DNA of 64,000 nucleotides from Empedobacter falsenii (GCF_013488205.1 NZ_CP040908.1:1031876-1095875), one strand, 5' to 3'. Positions 53,530-63,018 are shown, counted from the first letter of the stretch. Made by a program: numbers and translations. The notes: generated by a model not told the origin, from the sequence alone.

Positions 53530-54867
53530 ATGAAATTAAAACACCGATTAGCGCTTTATTCAGTCGTTATTTTCAGTATCATTATTCTGATTGTTTCTAC
53601 AATTATTTACTTTTCTTTTTATACCGAAATGGAGAAAAAAGAGATCAAGTCATTGCAGAATAAGACACTTTTGGCTTCTATTTATTATTTAGAAAAGGAC
53701 GAATTACCTGTTTTAGAACATAATAATATCAAAAGTCAATTAGAGAAGACGATTTCTCGAAAAAATATTTTAATTGTTGATCATAACAACAAAAAGTACA
53801 ATGGAAATATGTCTTCAAACAATGATATTTCAACCAATTTTATAGAAAGTATTCGTGCCAATAAATCCGATTTTTTTACAAGTAAAGATTTCTTTTATAA
53901 CGGAATTTTTTATCATGATAACGAAGGTGATTTTGTGGTAATCACGCGTGAATCTAAACAAGAATTTAATGAACAAATGGAATCGTTACTTCAAATTTTG
54001 ATTTCGGTTTCATTGGTTGGGTTGATCTTTATTTATCTATTTTCTAATTTTTTAGGAGTGATTGCTTATGAGCCGATTACAAAAATTATTGAACAAATAA
54101 AAGAGCGTGATGCGAAGAATTTTACTGAACCTTTAAAGCTCAATAAGTCGTATGCAGAGATTGAGGATTTAATCAAAACCTACAATCATTTTATTGATCG
54201 AATGGCGCAAACTTTTAATGTACAAAAGAATTTTATCGATTATGTTTCGCACGAATTACGAACGCCAATTACTGCATTATTAGGAACTTTAGAAGTAACG
54301 AATCATAAAAAAAGAACGCTCGAAGAATACGAAAACGTGATTGTACAACTGAAACAATATACCAATGATTTGCAAGAAACGTTAGACCAAATGATGTTGC
54401 TTTCGGGTGCAAAAACGAGTTTTGAATTTAATCAAATTCGAATTGATGAAGTAGTTTGGCAAGTGATTGAAAATGCTATTTTGTATCATCAAGCACGTAT
54501 AAATGTGGATTTACAAGTCGAAAATAATCAATTGTTAACCATTCAAGGAAACGAAAAATTACTAGAAGTTGCGTTGAATAATTTAGTAAGTAATGCAATA
54601 AAATATTCGAACAATCAACCGATTTTAGTACAGTTTTTAGAAATTAATCATCGTTTGCAAATTCATATTTCCGATTTAGGAATTGGTATTTTAGAAACTG
54701 ATATCAAACAAATTAAACAAAACTTTTTTCGAGGAAAAAACACGCAAGATTTTCAAGGAAAAGGTATTGGGCTTTCGATGGCGAATATTATTCTTACACT
54801 TCATCAAATTGATATAGAAATTGTTCCGAATAAACCTAAAGGAACGATTGTTAAACTCATTTTCTAA
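53530..54867 (+). CDS. Sensor histidine kinase
   Basis: A 445-residue membrane sensor kinase: TM1 (~10-30), a periplasmic domain of ~125 residues, TM2 (154-176), a HAMP-like linker, then the kinase core. Boxes: H241 in FIDYVSHELRTPITAL, N-box NLVSNAIKYSNN, G1 DLGIGI and G2 GKGIGLSMAN. The periplasmic part has no Cys or His-rich metal-binding stretch that I can see, so the signal is not evident. The gene partner is the OmpR-type regulator 3 bp upstream. The efflux operon follows, with its own -7 element. Confidence 0.94.
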   Translation: MKLKHRLALYSVVIFSIIILIVSTIIYFSFYTEMEKKEIKSLQNKTLLASIYYLEKDELPVLEHNNIKSQLEKTISRKNILIVDHNNKKYNGNMSSNNDISTNFIESIRANKSDFFTSKDFFYNGIFYHDNEGDFVVITRESKQEFNEQMESLLQILISVSLVGLIFIYLFSNFLGVIAYEPITKIIEQIKERDAKNFTEPLKLNKSYAEIEDLIKTYNHFIDRMAQTFNVQKNFIDYVSHELRTPITALLGTLEVTNHKKRTLEEYENVIVQLKQYTNDLQETLDQMMLLSGAKTSFEFNQIRIDEVVWQVIENAILYHQARINVDLQVENNQLLTIQGNEKLLEVALNNLVSNAIKYSNNQPILVQFLEINHRLQIHISDLGIGILETDIKQIKQNFFRGKNTQDFQGKGIGLSMANIILTLHQIDIEIVPNKPKGTIVKLIF

Positions 54868-54904
54868 TCTACTTTTAATCTAACTTAAAACTCACCTTAA
54901 TCTT
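54861..54904 (+). promoter_or_regulatory. Putative operator: four direct repeats at 11-bp spacing
   Basis: Four consecutive 11-bp windows start at 54861, 54872, 54883 and 54894. Positions 4-10 of each read CTAATCT, TTAATCT, TAAAACT and TTAATCT. Direct repeats at one helical turn are the usual binding pattern of OmpR-family regulators, and one is encoded by the upstream operon. The array ends 8 bp before the -7 element of the efflux genes. Confidence 0.55.
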
Positions 54905-54911
54905 ACACTTT

Positions 54912-54919
54912 TACTTTTG
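54912..54919 (+). promoter_or_regulatory. -7 element of the metal efflux operon
   Basis: TACTTTTG matches TAnnTTTG, 21 bp before the GTG start of the TolC-family gene. There is no TTTG at -33, consistent with an activator-dependent promoter. Confidence 0.5.
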
Positions 54920-54939
54920 AATTTTCAAAAAGAGTAGAA

Positions 54940-56190
54940 GTGAAGAAGATCTATTATACAGTAATTCCAATTGTTCTTGCGATACAAACACAGGCGCAGA
55001 ATGTAACGTTGGACAATTTAGAAGCCGCGTTTTTACAAAAAAATTATGCGCTTATTGCGAATAAATTCAATGTAGACAGAATTGATGCTGAAATTATTCA
55101 GGAGAAATTATGGCAAAATCCAACGTTGAGTATTTCTGAGGTTAATCTTTGGAAAACTTATAATGTAGAAGAACAGCCTTATTTATTCGGTAAATACGGG
55201 AAAAATCAACAAATTTCTGTCGAATTAGAGCAATTAATTGAAACCGCTGGTAAACGAAAAAAGCGTGTTGCGATTAAAGAATTAGAGAAGAATTCGGCAC
55301 TTTTTGAGTATGAGGAATTGTTGCGTGAGCTGAAAAAGGAATTAAGACAAACATATTTTTCGTTGGCGCGTATTCAATCTGAAAAGAAAGAATTGCAAAA
55401 TAGCGTTGATTTGTTTGAACAAATGATGACGCAATATCAGCGACAAGCAGATTTAAAAAATGTTCCAAAAGCAGATTTTTACAGACTTCAAACCGAATTA
55501 ATTGGTTTACAAAAAGATCAAATTGAGCTAGAAAATCAAGAAATTGAATACATCAATAAACTTCGATTGTTAACGCAAAACTCAGATTTAAATGTAAATG
55601 AAATCGATTTTTCAAGATTCAATTCTCACTCCAAATCAATTCCATTTAATGCTAAACAATTAGCGAAAGAGCAAAATATAGCGTTAAAAAAACAAGAGAA
55701 TGAAATCAATTTAGCTGAAAAACAATTGATTTTAGAAAAAGCACAACGTACACCAGATTTGGCTTTTCAAGTAATTTATGATCGAGGTGGAAATATTATG
55801 CGCGATTTTGTAGGTGTAGGTGTAAGCATTGATTTACCGATTTTCAATACGAATAAAGGAAACATCAAAGCTTCTGAAATTGTACTGAATCAACAACAAA
55901 TCACCAAAAATGCCTTGAATTCTGAATTAGATATTTCGATTGATCGACTTCAAAATCAAATTAGTCAATTGGATAAAGCACTTATTCAATGGAAAAAATT
56001 GAACAATCAAGAGCAATTAACTATGATTGACAATTATAAAAAACATCTCCAAAATAAACAAATCACTTTATTAGAATTTATTGATTTTACGCAGGCTTAT
56101 CGCGAATCTCAAAAAGCTTATTTGGATTTATTGGAAAATTATCAAAACACATTCGAAGAACTAAATTATATCGTTGGACAAGATTTATAA
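54940..56190 (+). CDS. TolC-family outer-membrane efflux protein
   Basis: A 416-residue protein with GTG start and signal peptide (cleavage after TQAQ). The rest is long alternating helices with coiled-coil character (~35-415), as in the CusC/CzcC/TolC family, including ELEQLIETAGKRKKRVAIK. It forms the outer-membrane channel of the tripartite system with the adaptor and RND pump downstream; its stop lies 1 bp before the adaptor start. The GTG start is supported by the AGAGTAGAA upstream purine run. Confidence 0.9.
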   Translation: MKKIYYTVIPIVLAIQTQAQNVTLDNLEAAFLQKNYALIANKFNVDRIDAEIIQEKLWQNPTLSISEVNLWKTYNVEEQPYLFGKYGKNQQISVELEQLIETAGKRKKRVAIKELEKNSALFEYEELLRELKKELRQTYFSLARIQSEKKELQNSVDLFEQMMTQYQRQADLKNVPKADFYRLQTELIGLQKDQIELENQEIEYINKLRLLTQNSDLNVNEIDFSRFNSHSKSIPFNAKQLAKEQNIALKKQENEINLAEKQLILEKAQRTPDLAFQVIYDRGGNIMRDFVGVGVSIDLPIFNTNKGNIKASEIVLNQQQITKNALNSELDISIDRLQNQISQLDKALIQWKKLNNQEQLTMIDNYKKHLQNKQITLLEFIDFTQAYRESQKAYLDLLENYQNTFEELNYIVGQDL

Positions 56191-56191
56191 A

Positions 56192-57286
56192 ATGATGAAA
56201 AAAACTTTTTATTTTTTAGCTGCTTTTACTTTGGTTTTAAGTAGTTGTAACAAGCAAGAAACCGAGAAAGAAGTGGTAAAAGAAAACAAATTTTGTTTGA
56301 ACGAGCAATTGAAAAAGTCAACCGAAATTGTACCAGTTTTGCAGCAACCAATTCACGAACAATTAACCTTGTCAGGAAAAATTGAATATAACGAAAATGA
56401 TTTAGTTGGCTTTAAAAGTTTGCTACAAGGAGTGGTAGATAAAGTGAACTTTGAATTAGGCGATTATGTGCGTCAAGGTCAAGTTTTGGCAGTTGTAAAA
56501 TCGAACGAAGTACTAGATTTGGTACAGCAAAAGCGTTATCATCAAAATCAAATGGATTTGATTCGAAAACAAATTAAGTCGAAAAAAGAATTGTTGAATG
56601 ATGGAATGGCTTCTCAGCCCGAAGTTACAGAGGCAGAACACGAATTACAATCAGCGCAAATTGAAATTGATAAAATCAATGCTACCTTGAAGATGTATCG
56701 TGCAGTTGGCAATGGTCAATTCCAGATTTTATCACCTAAAAATGGTTATATCGTTCAGAAAAACATGAGCGTTGGTCAGTCTATTATTTCTGATTCAGAT
56801 GAAAATCTTTTCTCTATTTCAAATCTAAAACAGGTTTGGGTAATGGTAAATATTTACGCCAATAATCTGCAATATGTAAAAAAAGGAGATGCTGTAAAAG
56901 TGAAATCTATGGCGTATCCTGATCGAATTTATGTTGGAAAAATTGATAAAATATACAATGTGTTTGATGAAAATGAACACGTTTTGAAAGCGCGTGTTGT
57001 GTTAGAAAATCAAGATTTGAACTTGATGCCAGGTTTGAGTGCAGATATTATTATCGATAAACAAAATATTGTAGGAAATGCATTTGCGATACCAAACAAA
57101 GCCAAAGTTTTTGAGAACAACAAGGAATATGTGGTGGTATATAAAAATGATTGTACAATGGAAATTCGAAAAATTACGACGATTGGTCAGAATGAAGAAT
57201 TCACATTTGTTAGCGAAAAGTTTGCTCCAAATGAGAAAGTTATTTCTCGAAACGCTCTAATGATATTTGAGGAATTAAATAAATAA
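56192..57286 (+). CDS. RND efflux periplasmic adaptor (membrane fusion protein)
   Basis: A 364-residue lipoprotein (Cys19, LVLSSC). The barrel-sandwich (lipoyl-like) half LLQGVVDKVNFELGDYVRQG precedes a coiled-coil hairpin (~95-150), then IVQKNMSVGQSI, the beta-barrel and the membrane-proximal domain. It matches CusB/CzcB adaptors and links the inner-membrane pump to the TolC-type channel. No Met- or His-rich metal-binding N-terminal extension is present, in contrast to some CusB proteins. The next gene is the RND pump 3 bp later. Confidence 0.9.
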   Translation: MMKKTFYFLAAFTLVLSSCNKQETEKEVVKENKFCLNEQLKKSTEIVPVLQQPIHEQLTLSGKIEYNENDLVGFKSLLQGVVDKVNFELGDYVRQGQVLAVVKSNEVLDLVQQKRYHQNQMDLIRKQIKSKKELLNDGMASQPEVTEAEHELQSAQIEIDKINATLKMYRAVGNGQFQILSPKNGYIVQKNMSVGQSIISDSDENLFSISNLKQVWVMVNIYANNLQYVKKGDAVKVKSMAYPDRIYVGKIDKIYNVFDENEHVLKARVVLENQDLNLMPGLSADIIIDKQNIVGNAFAIPNKAKVFENNKEYVVVYKNDCTMEIRKITTIGQNEEFTFVSEKFAPNEKVISRNALMIFEELNK

Positions 57287-57289
57287 TAA

Positions 57290-60200
57290 ATGAAAAAGTT
57301 AGTACAATCAGTCGTAACTTTTTCGTTACGAAATACAACCTTTGTTTTATTTGCTGTATTTGCATTACTCTTTGCAGGTATATTTTCTTTAAAACATACA
57401 CCAATAGAGGCATTTCCGGATGTAACAAATACTAGAGCTCGTATTATAACACAATGGCCAGGAAGAAGTGCTGAGGAAATGGAAAAATTGGTGACTCTAC
57501 CAGTTTCAAAAGTAATGAATAGTATTCCGCATAAATCTAATATTCGTTCAATTTCTCTTTTCGGATTATCTGTTGTAACGGTTCAGTTTGAAGATGGAGT
57601 AGATGATTTTTATGCACAACAATATGTATCGAATAAATTGAGTGGAGTTGATTTACCAGAAGGAGCTGATGCAGATATTGAACCGCCTTCTGGTGCTACA
57701 GGAGAGATTTTTCGTTATGTGATCAAAAGTGATTTACCGATCAAGGAAGTTACCGCGATACAAGATTGGGTAATAGAACGTGAATTGCTTTCTGTATCAG
57801 GAGTTGCAGATGTTGTAAGTTTTGGTGGAGAAGAAAAAACGTATGAAATTAAAATTAATCCAACAGAATTAAAGAATTATAATTTATCGCCTTTAGATGT
57901 TTATGAAGCAGTTTCTAAATCAAATATAAATGTTGGTGGAGATGTGATTCAACAAGGAGATCAAGCTTATGTGGTTCGTGGGGTAGGTTTGTTGGATAAG
58001 ATAGAAGATATTGGGAATATCACGGTGAAACTAAATGGTTCTACACCAATTTTGATCAAAAATGTAGCAGATGTTGTTGTTTCAAATAAACCTAGATTAG
58101 GGCAAGTTGGTTATAATGAAAATGATGACATGGTTGAAGGAATTGTAGTGATGTTACGTGGTGAAAATCCATCCGAAGTCATTGGAAATCTGAAAGCGAA
58201 GATTGAAGAATTAAACACAAGAACTTTACCAGATAATGTGAAAATTGAAACAGTTGTAGATCGTACCAAATTGGTGGATAATACAGTACATACGGTTTCT
58301 AAAAATATTATTGAAGGTATTTTATTAGTTTCATTAATTGTTTTTGTTTTTTTATATAATTGGAAATCAACATTTATTGTAGCTTCGGTTATTCCGCTTT
58401 CCTTTTTATTCGCAATTATTATGTTGAAAATACAAGGATTACCAGCGAATTTAATTTCAATGGGTTCATTGGATTTTGGATTATTATTAGAAGGAACTTT
58501 GGTAATTGTGGAAACAGTTTTTGTTGCTTTAGCAACCATGCAACATAAAGTAGGAGCAGAACGTTTCGCGAAAATGAGTAAAATGGGCGTTATAAAGAAA
58601 AGCGCAGGAAGTGTAGCTTCTTATATTTTCTTTGCTTTACTTATTCTTATTGTTGCTTTATTACCGATATTTTCATTCCAAAAAGTGGAAGGTAAAATGT
58701 TCTCTCCTTTAGCATTTACATTAGGATACGCATTATTAGGATCTTTAATATTAAGTCTAACTTATGTTCCTGCAATGTGTAAGTTGCTTTTTAAGAAAAA
58801 TATGGAGGAGAAAGAGAACTTTATTACTCGATTTTTTCAGAAAACTATTTTCGGATTATATGAAACCGCATTTCGTTATAAAAAAGCAACAATAGGAATC
58901 TTTTTAGGAATTTTAGCTCTTTGTTTGTTTAAGTTCTCGCATTATGGATCAGAATTTCTTCCAAAATTGAATGAAGGAGCAATTTACATTCGTGCAACTT
59001 TACCAAATAGTGTCAATTTACAAGAATCAACTCGATTAACAAAAGAGATGAAAGAGTTGATGCAGAAAGATTGTGATGAAATTGATTTTATTTTAACACA
59101 AACAGGTCGTCCAAATGATGGAACAGATCCAACAGGATTCTTTAATATTGAATTTAATATTCAATTAAAAGATAAAAAAGATTGGAAGCGCAAGGTTTCA
59201 AAAGAAGAGATTATTCAAGAGATGCGAGATAAACTGAATCATTATCCAGGAATTGTATTTGGATTTTCGCAACCAATTCAAGATAATGTCGAAGAATATG
59301 TCGCTGGTGTAAAAAGCTCATTAGTTATTAAGATTTTTGGTGATGATTTGTACGATTTAGAAAAATATGCAAATAAGGTAGCGTCATCTATCGAAAAAGT
59401 AAATGGAATAACGGATATCAATGTTTACAAAAATATTGGATTACCTGAACTTAGAATAGAGTTGAGTGATTCAAAAATGGCGAAATATGGTATTAGTACA
59501 GCGGATGTTCAGGCAGTAATTGAAATGACAATTGGTGGACAAGCAGCTACTAAGTTTTATGAAAATGATCGACAGTTTGATGTTATTCTTCGTTTTCAGG
59601 AAGCTTATAGAGATACTCCTGAGAAAATTGGAAATATCTTGATTCCGACAAGTAACGGGAACAATGTTCCTTTGCAGGAAATAGCTACAATTGGTTATCA
59701 AACAGGACCTGCTTTTATTTATCGAGAAGGAAATAGTCGATATATCGGTGTAGGATTCAGTATAGAAGGTCGTGATTTAGGAAGTACAATCGATGAAGCG
59801 AAGAAAGTAGTGGCCAAAGAAGTTAAATTACCGAAAGAAAATTACATGGAATGGGCTGGTGAATTCGAAAGTAAAGAGCGCGCAGCAAAGCAATTAGCAA
59901 TGGTCGTTCCCATTTCGTTAGTTTTGATTTTATTATTATTGTACACTAATTTCGGAAATGTAAAAGACACAGCGATAGCTGCATTAACACTGCCTTTTGC
60001 TTTTATTGGAGGATTTATTTCGCTTTGGGTAACAGGAACTATTTTTGGTATATCTGCGGGAATAGGTTTTATTATTCTTTTTGGAGTAGCAACAATTGAT
60101 GGAATTGTTTTAATTGGTGTTATTCGAGATAATTTAAAACATAAAATGCAATTAAAAGAAGCAATAGTTAATGGTGTTAAAAGTAGAATACGCCCTGTTG

Positions 60201-60397
60201 TGATGATTGCGCTTATGGGATCGATGGGATTATTACCAGCAGCACTTTCTACCGGAATGGGATCAGAAATTCAAAAGCCTTTGGCAATTATGATTGTAGG
60301 AGGATTAATCATTTGTTTAATTTTATCCTTTACAATTCTTCCAGTTGTATTTTATTATGCCTATAGAAAAGAATATCAACAGAAATTCCTGAAATAA
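57290..60397 (+). CDS. CusA/CzcA-family heavy-metal RND efflux pump
   Basis: A 1,035-residue inner-membrane pump with 12 predicted helices and two large periplasmic loops; it exports metal cations by proton antiport. The signature region of TM4 reads D395-F-G-L-L-L-E401-G...V-E-T409. CzcA-type pumps usually carry DFGxxxDGxxxxVEN here, so the second acidic residue is Glu rather than Asp and the final Asn is Thr. That makes the cation specificity (Co/Zn/Cd versus Cu/Ag) uncertain. It closes the TolC-adaptor-pump operon and is followed by a terminator. Confidence 0.92.
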   Translation: MKKLVQSVVTFSLRNTTFVLFAVFALLFAGIFSLKHTPIEAFPDVTNTRARIITQWPGRSAEEMEKLVTLPVSKVMNSIPHKSNIRSISLFGLSVVTVQFEDGVDDFYAQQYVSNKLSGVDLPEGADADIEPPSGATGEIFRYVIKSDLPIKEVTAIQDWVIERELLSVSGVADVVSFGGEEKTYEIKINPTELKNYNLSPLDVYEAVSKSNINVGGDVIQQGDQAYVVRGVGLLDKIEDIGNITVKLNGSTPILIKNVADVVVSNKPRLGQVGYNENDDMVEGIVVMLRGENPSEVIGNLKAKIEELNTRTLPDNVKIETVVDRTKLVDNTVHTVSKNIIEGILLVSLIVFVFLYNWKSTFIVASVIPLSFLFAIIMLKIQGLPANLISMGSLDFGLLLEGTLVIVETVFVALATMQHKVGAERFAKMSKMGVIKKSAGSVASYIFFALLILIVALLPIFSFQKVEGKMFSPLAFTLGYALLGSLILSLTYVPAMCKLLFKKNMEEKENFITRFFQKTIFGLYETAFRYKKATIGIFLGILALCLFKFSHYGSEFLPKLNEGAIYIRATLPNSVNLQESTRLTKEMKELMQKDCDEIDFILTQTGRPNDGTDPTGFFNIEFNIQLKDKKDWKRKVSKEEIIQEMRDKLNHYPGIVFGFSQPIQDNVEEYVAGVKSSLVIKIFGDDLYDLEKYANKVASSIEKVNGITDINVYKNIGLPELRIELSDSKMAKYGISTADVQAVIEMTIGGQAATKFYENDRQFDVILRFQEAYRDTPEKIGNILIPTSNGNNVPLQEIATIGYQTGPAFIYREGNSRYIGVGFSIEGRDLGSTIDEAKKVVAKEVKLPKENYMEWAGEFESKERAAKQLAMVVPISLVLILLLLYTNFGNVKDTAIAALTLPFAFIGGFISLWVTGTIFGISAGIGFIILFGVATIDGIVLIGVIRDNLKHKMQLKEAIVNGVKSRIRPVVMIALMGSMGLLPAALSTGMGSEIQKPLAIMIVGGLIICLILSFTILPVVFYYAYRKEYQQKFLK

Positions 60398-60421
60398 TTT
60401 GTAGTTGTTTATTTTATTAAA

Positions 60422-60451
60422 AAAAATAGCGAGCATTAGCTCGCTATTTTT
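60422..60451. terminator. Bidirectional terminator
   Basis: Perfect 13-bp arms (60422-60434 and 60439-60451) with a 4-nt loop lie between the convergent RND and trxB genes. Confidence 0.9.
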
Positions 60452-60476
60452 GTATTTATATATTTCTTCTGAAAAA

Positions 60477-61421
60477 TTATGCTTCAAAGAATTCTGCAAC
60501 ATAACGTTCTGCGTCTAATGCAGCAGCGCAACCAGAACCAGCAGCAGTAATTGCTTGTCTGTAAACAGAATCTTGTACATCACCAGCAGCAAAAACACCA
60601 GGTACATTTGTTTTGTACGAACGATCTTGCGTGATTAAATATCCAGTTTCGTCCATATCCAATTTACCTTGGAATAATTCTGTATTTGGTTTATGTCCAA
60701 TCGCGATAAAAACTCCATCAACGATTAATTCTTTTTCTTCGTTTGTAACATTGTTGATGATTTTAGCTTTTTCAACAACATTGTTTCCTTCCAAACCAAT
60801 TAATTCGTGATTATATAAAACCTCTAAATTATGTGTATTTGCAACACGATCTTGCATCGCTTTAGACGCGCGCATTTCTTCTTTACGAACCAATAAATAA
60901 ACCTTGTTACAAAGTTTTGATAAGTAAGTTGCTTCTTCAGCAGCCGTATCACCACCACCAACTACAGCAACATCTTTACCGCGGTAAAAGAAACCATCGC
61001 AAGTTGCACAAGCTGAAACTCCACTACCAGCGTATTTAGTTTCATCATCTAAACCTAAATATTTCGCAGTTGCACCAGTCGAAATAATGATAGAACGCGC
61101 TTGGTAAGTTCCATTGTTCGATTTTACAGTATGTACATCACCTTCTTTTTCTCCAAAAGTTACTTCCGTTACATATTCGTATTTTATTTCAGTTCCAAAA
61201 CGCTCAGCTTGTTTTTGTAAATCAGCCATCAATTCTGGTCCAGTAACTGCTTCTGGATAACCTGGGAAATTCTCAACATCTGTAGTTGTTGTTAATTGTC
61301 CACCTGGCTCCATACCAGTTAAAATCAAAGGATTCATGTTCGCGCGTGCAGCATAAATTCCCGCTGTATAACCTGCAGGTCCAGATCCTATTATGATAAC
61401 ATCTCTTACGTTATTTTCCAT
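60477..61421 (-). CDS. trxB: Thioredoxin reductase
   Basis: Transfers electrons from NADPH through FAD to thioredoxin. The FAD-binding IIGSGPAG (10-17), the redox-active C138-A-T-C141 (SACATCDGFFY) and the NADPH-binding VVGGGDTAAEEA are present, with the C-terminal FAAGDVQDSVYRQAITAAGSG region. At 314 residues it has typical length. A minus-strand TAAATTTG (61441-61448) is a good -7 element 20 bp upstream. Cytoplasmic. Confidence 0.97.
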   Translation of the reverse strand: MENNVRDVIIIGSGPAGYTAGIYAARANMNPLILTGMEPGGQLTTTTDVENFPGYPEAVTGPELMADLQKQAERFGTEIKYEYVTEVTFGEKEGDVHTVKSNNGTYQARSIIISTGATAKYLGLDDETKYAGSGVSACATCDGFFYRGKDVAVVGGGDTAAEEATYLSKLCNKVYLLVRKEEMRASKAMQDRVANTHNLEVLYNHELIGLEGNNVVEKAKIINNVTNEEKELIVDGVFIAIGHKPNTELFQGKLDMDETGYLITQDRSYKTNVPGVFAAGDVQDSVYRQAITAAGSGCAAALDAERYVAEFFEA

Positions 61422-61440
61422 TGTGTTGTTTTATTTTTTA

Positions 61441-61448
61441 CAAATTTA
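61441..61448 (-). promoter_or_regulatory. -7 element of trxB
   Basis: Minus-strand TAAATTTG, full match to TAnnTTTG, with the ATG about 20 bp downstream. I found no clear -33 partner. Confidence 0.45.
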
Positions 61449-61491
61449 GTATTTCTTATTTAGTTTTATCGATTCTATAAATAGATGAAAA

Positions 61492-62502
61492 TTATAGATT
61501 CATAATTTTATACACTAATTCAATTAATAATTGGCTTGGCGTCACATTTCCAGTAGTTCCAACACCTTTTCCTTTCAAATCATATTCACGAATAAATGAG
61601 ATAATTCTCGTAGCTTTTTTCAGCGGATAATTACTTGCAGCCGTCATCATTCCTTGTACAAAGTAGGGGTTAATTCCTAAGACTTTTGCCAAATTTTGCT
61701 TCGATTTATCGGGTGTAACATGAATTTGAATGATGTTAGTAAACAGATTAAAAATTGTTGTGATTGAAACGACGTACGGATTATCCTTCGGATTTTTCTC
61801 GAAATATTTAATGATTTTGAATGCTTTTTCGATGTTCTTCGTTTCGATTGCATTACGAAGTTCAAAAACATTATAATCTTTACTAATCCCAATATGTTTC
61901 TCAATATGATTTGGTGTGATAGTTTTATCCGCACCAACAATTGTAAAGAGTTTTTCTAATTCATTATTCAATCGAGATAAATCAGCACCCACATATTCTG
62001 TCAACAAAAACTTTGCTTTTGGTTCAATTTTAAATTGATTAGCTGCAACTTTCTGTTCTATCCAAGCAGGTAACTCGCTTTCATAAATTTTTTTGAATTC
62101 GTGGTAATACCCTTTTTCATTCAGAACTTTATAGATTTTCTTGCGTTTATCAAGTGAATTTCCTTTGTAATTGATGATTAAAACCGTAGAATCTTGTACT
62201 TGATTTGCATACATTTCTAACTGATCTATCGAACGGCTAAGATGTTGCGCTTCTTTTACAATGACTACAGATTTTTCTGCACCCATCGGGTATTGACGCG
62301 CCATTCCAATCAATTGTCCAACTTCTACATCTTGTCCATAAACTATTGTTTGGTTAAAACCTTTTTTTTCTTCTGTTAAAATATTCGCTTCCAATAAATC
62401 AGTTACCTGATCGATGAAAAACGGCTCATCGCCCGCCAAGAAGTAAATCGGTTTATAGTTTTTGTTTTTTATATCTTTGATCAAAGATTCTACAGGACTC
62501 AT
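61492..62502 (-). CDS. holA: DNA polymerase III subunit delta
   Basis: The clamp-loader delta subunit, which opens the sliding clamp. A 336-residue protein with the HolA layout: KPIYFLAGDEPFFIDQVTD (17-35), KSVVIVKEAQHLSR, NLLNEL-type helices and C-terminal ISFIREYDLKGKGVGT. Its start is only 3 bp from that of the divergent HsdR-N-like gene, so each promoter must lie in the other gene's coding region. Confidence 0.93.
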   Translation of the reverse strand: MSPVESLIKDIKNKNYKPIYFLAGDEPFFIDQVTDLLEANILTEEKKGFNQTIVYGQDVEVGQLIGMARQYPMGAEKSVVIVKEAQHLSRSIDQLEMYANQVQDSTVLIINYKGNSLDKRKKIYKVLNEKGYYHEFKKIYESELPAWIEQKVAANQFKIEPKAKFLLTEYVGADLSRLNNELEKLFTIVGADKTITPNHIEKHIGISKDYNVFELRNAIETKNIEKAFKIIKYFEKNPKDNPYVVSITTIFNLFTNIIQIHVTPDKSKQNLAKVLGINPYFVQGMMTAASNYPLKKATRIISFIREYDLKGKGVGTTGNVTPSQLLIELVYKIMNL

Positions 62503-62505
62503 ACA

Positions 62506-62958
62506 ATGACTGAATTAGTACAATTAAATTTTTCCGAAAAATACCAAATAAGATTGAAACAAGCCCAAGATAAATTGTATATCTTTTGTTTGATTCGAAA
62601 AAAATGGTTGGTCTATACGCCCGAAGAATGGGTTAGGCAACACGTTCTGAATTATTTAATCAACGATTTGGGTTATTCTACTTCGGCGATTGCGTTGGAA
62701 GTTGCAATTGATATTACAGGAATGCGAAAACGTGCAGATATTGTCGTTTATCAGCAAGAAAAGCCATTTATTATGGTAGAATGTAAAGCGCCACATATTG
62801 TAATTTCGCAAGCAACTTTTGATCAAATAGCGCGTTACAACATTGTGTTAGGTTCTCAATTGTTGATGGTAACAAATGGTTTGAATCATTTTTATTGTAT
62901 GATGGATTTTGTTCAAAAAAGATATAACTTCTTGAAAGAGTTGCCGAAGAAAGGATAA
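62506..62958 (+). CDS. Stand-alone HsdR N-terminal (PD-(D/E)xK nuclease-like) protein
   Basis: A 150-residue protein resembling only the N-terminal nuclease domain of type I restriction subunit HsdR. The PD-(D/E)xK residues fit D78 (RADIVVY) and E92-x-K94 (MVECKAP), and Q107-I-A-R-Y111 fits the QxxxY motif of this nuclease group. The helicase and translocase domains of HsdR are absent, and no HsdM or HsdS gene is near, so this is not a restriction system. Divergent from holA with a 3-bp gap, a pairing I recall as conserved in flavobacteria, which points to DNA repair or replication. Confidence 0.85.
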   Translation: MTELVQLNFSEKYQIRLKQAQDKLYIFCLIRKKWLVYTPEEWVRQHVLNYLINDLGYSTSAIALEVAIDITGMRKRADIVVYQQEKPFIMVECKAPHIVISQATFDQIARYNIVLGSQLLMVTNGLNHFYCMMDFVQKRYNFLKELPKKG

Positions 62959-63018
62959 TTTGAAAATGAGCTAATGTGTTGATGTGAAAATTTGTCAATT
63001 CGAGCGATTTTAATGGAT

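Noticed and set aside
62506-62958. Type I restriction-modification system
   Set aside because: Only the N-terminal nuclease-like domain of HsdR is present; there is no helicase, HsdM or HsdS.
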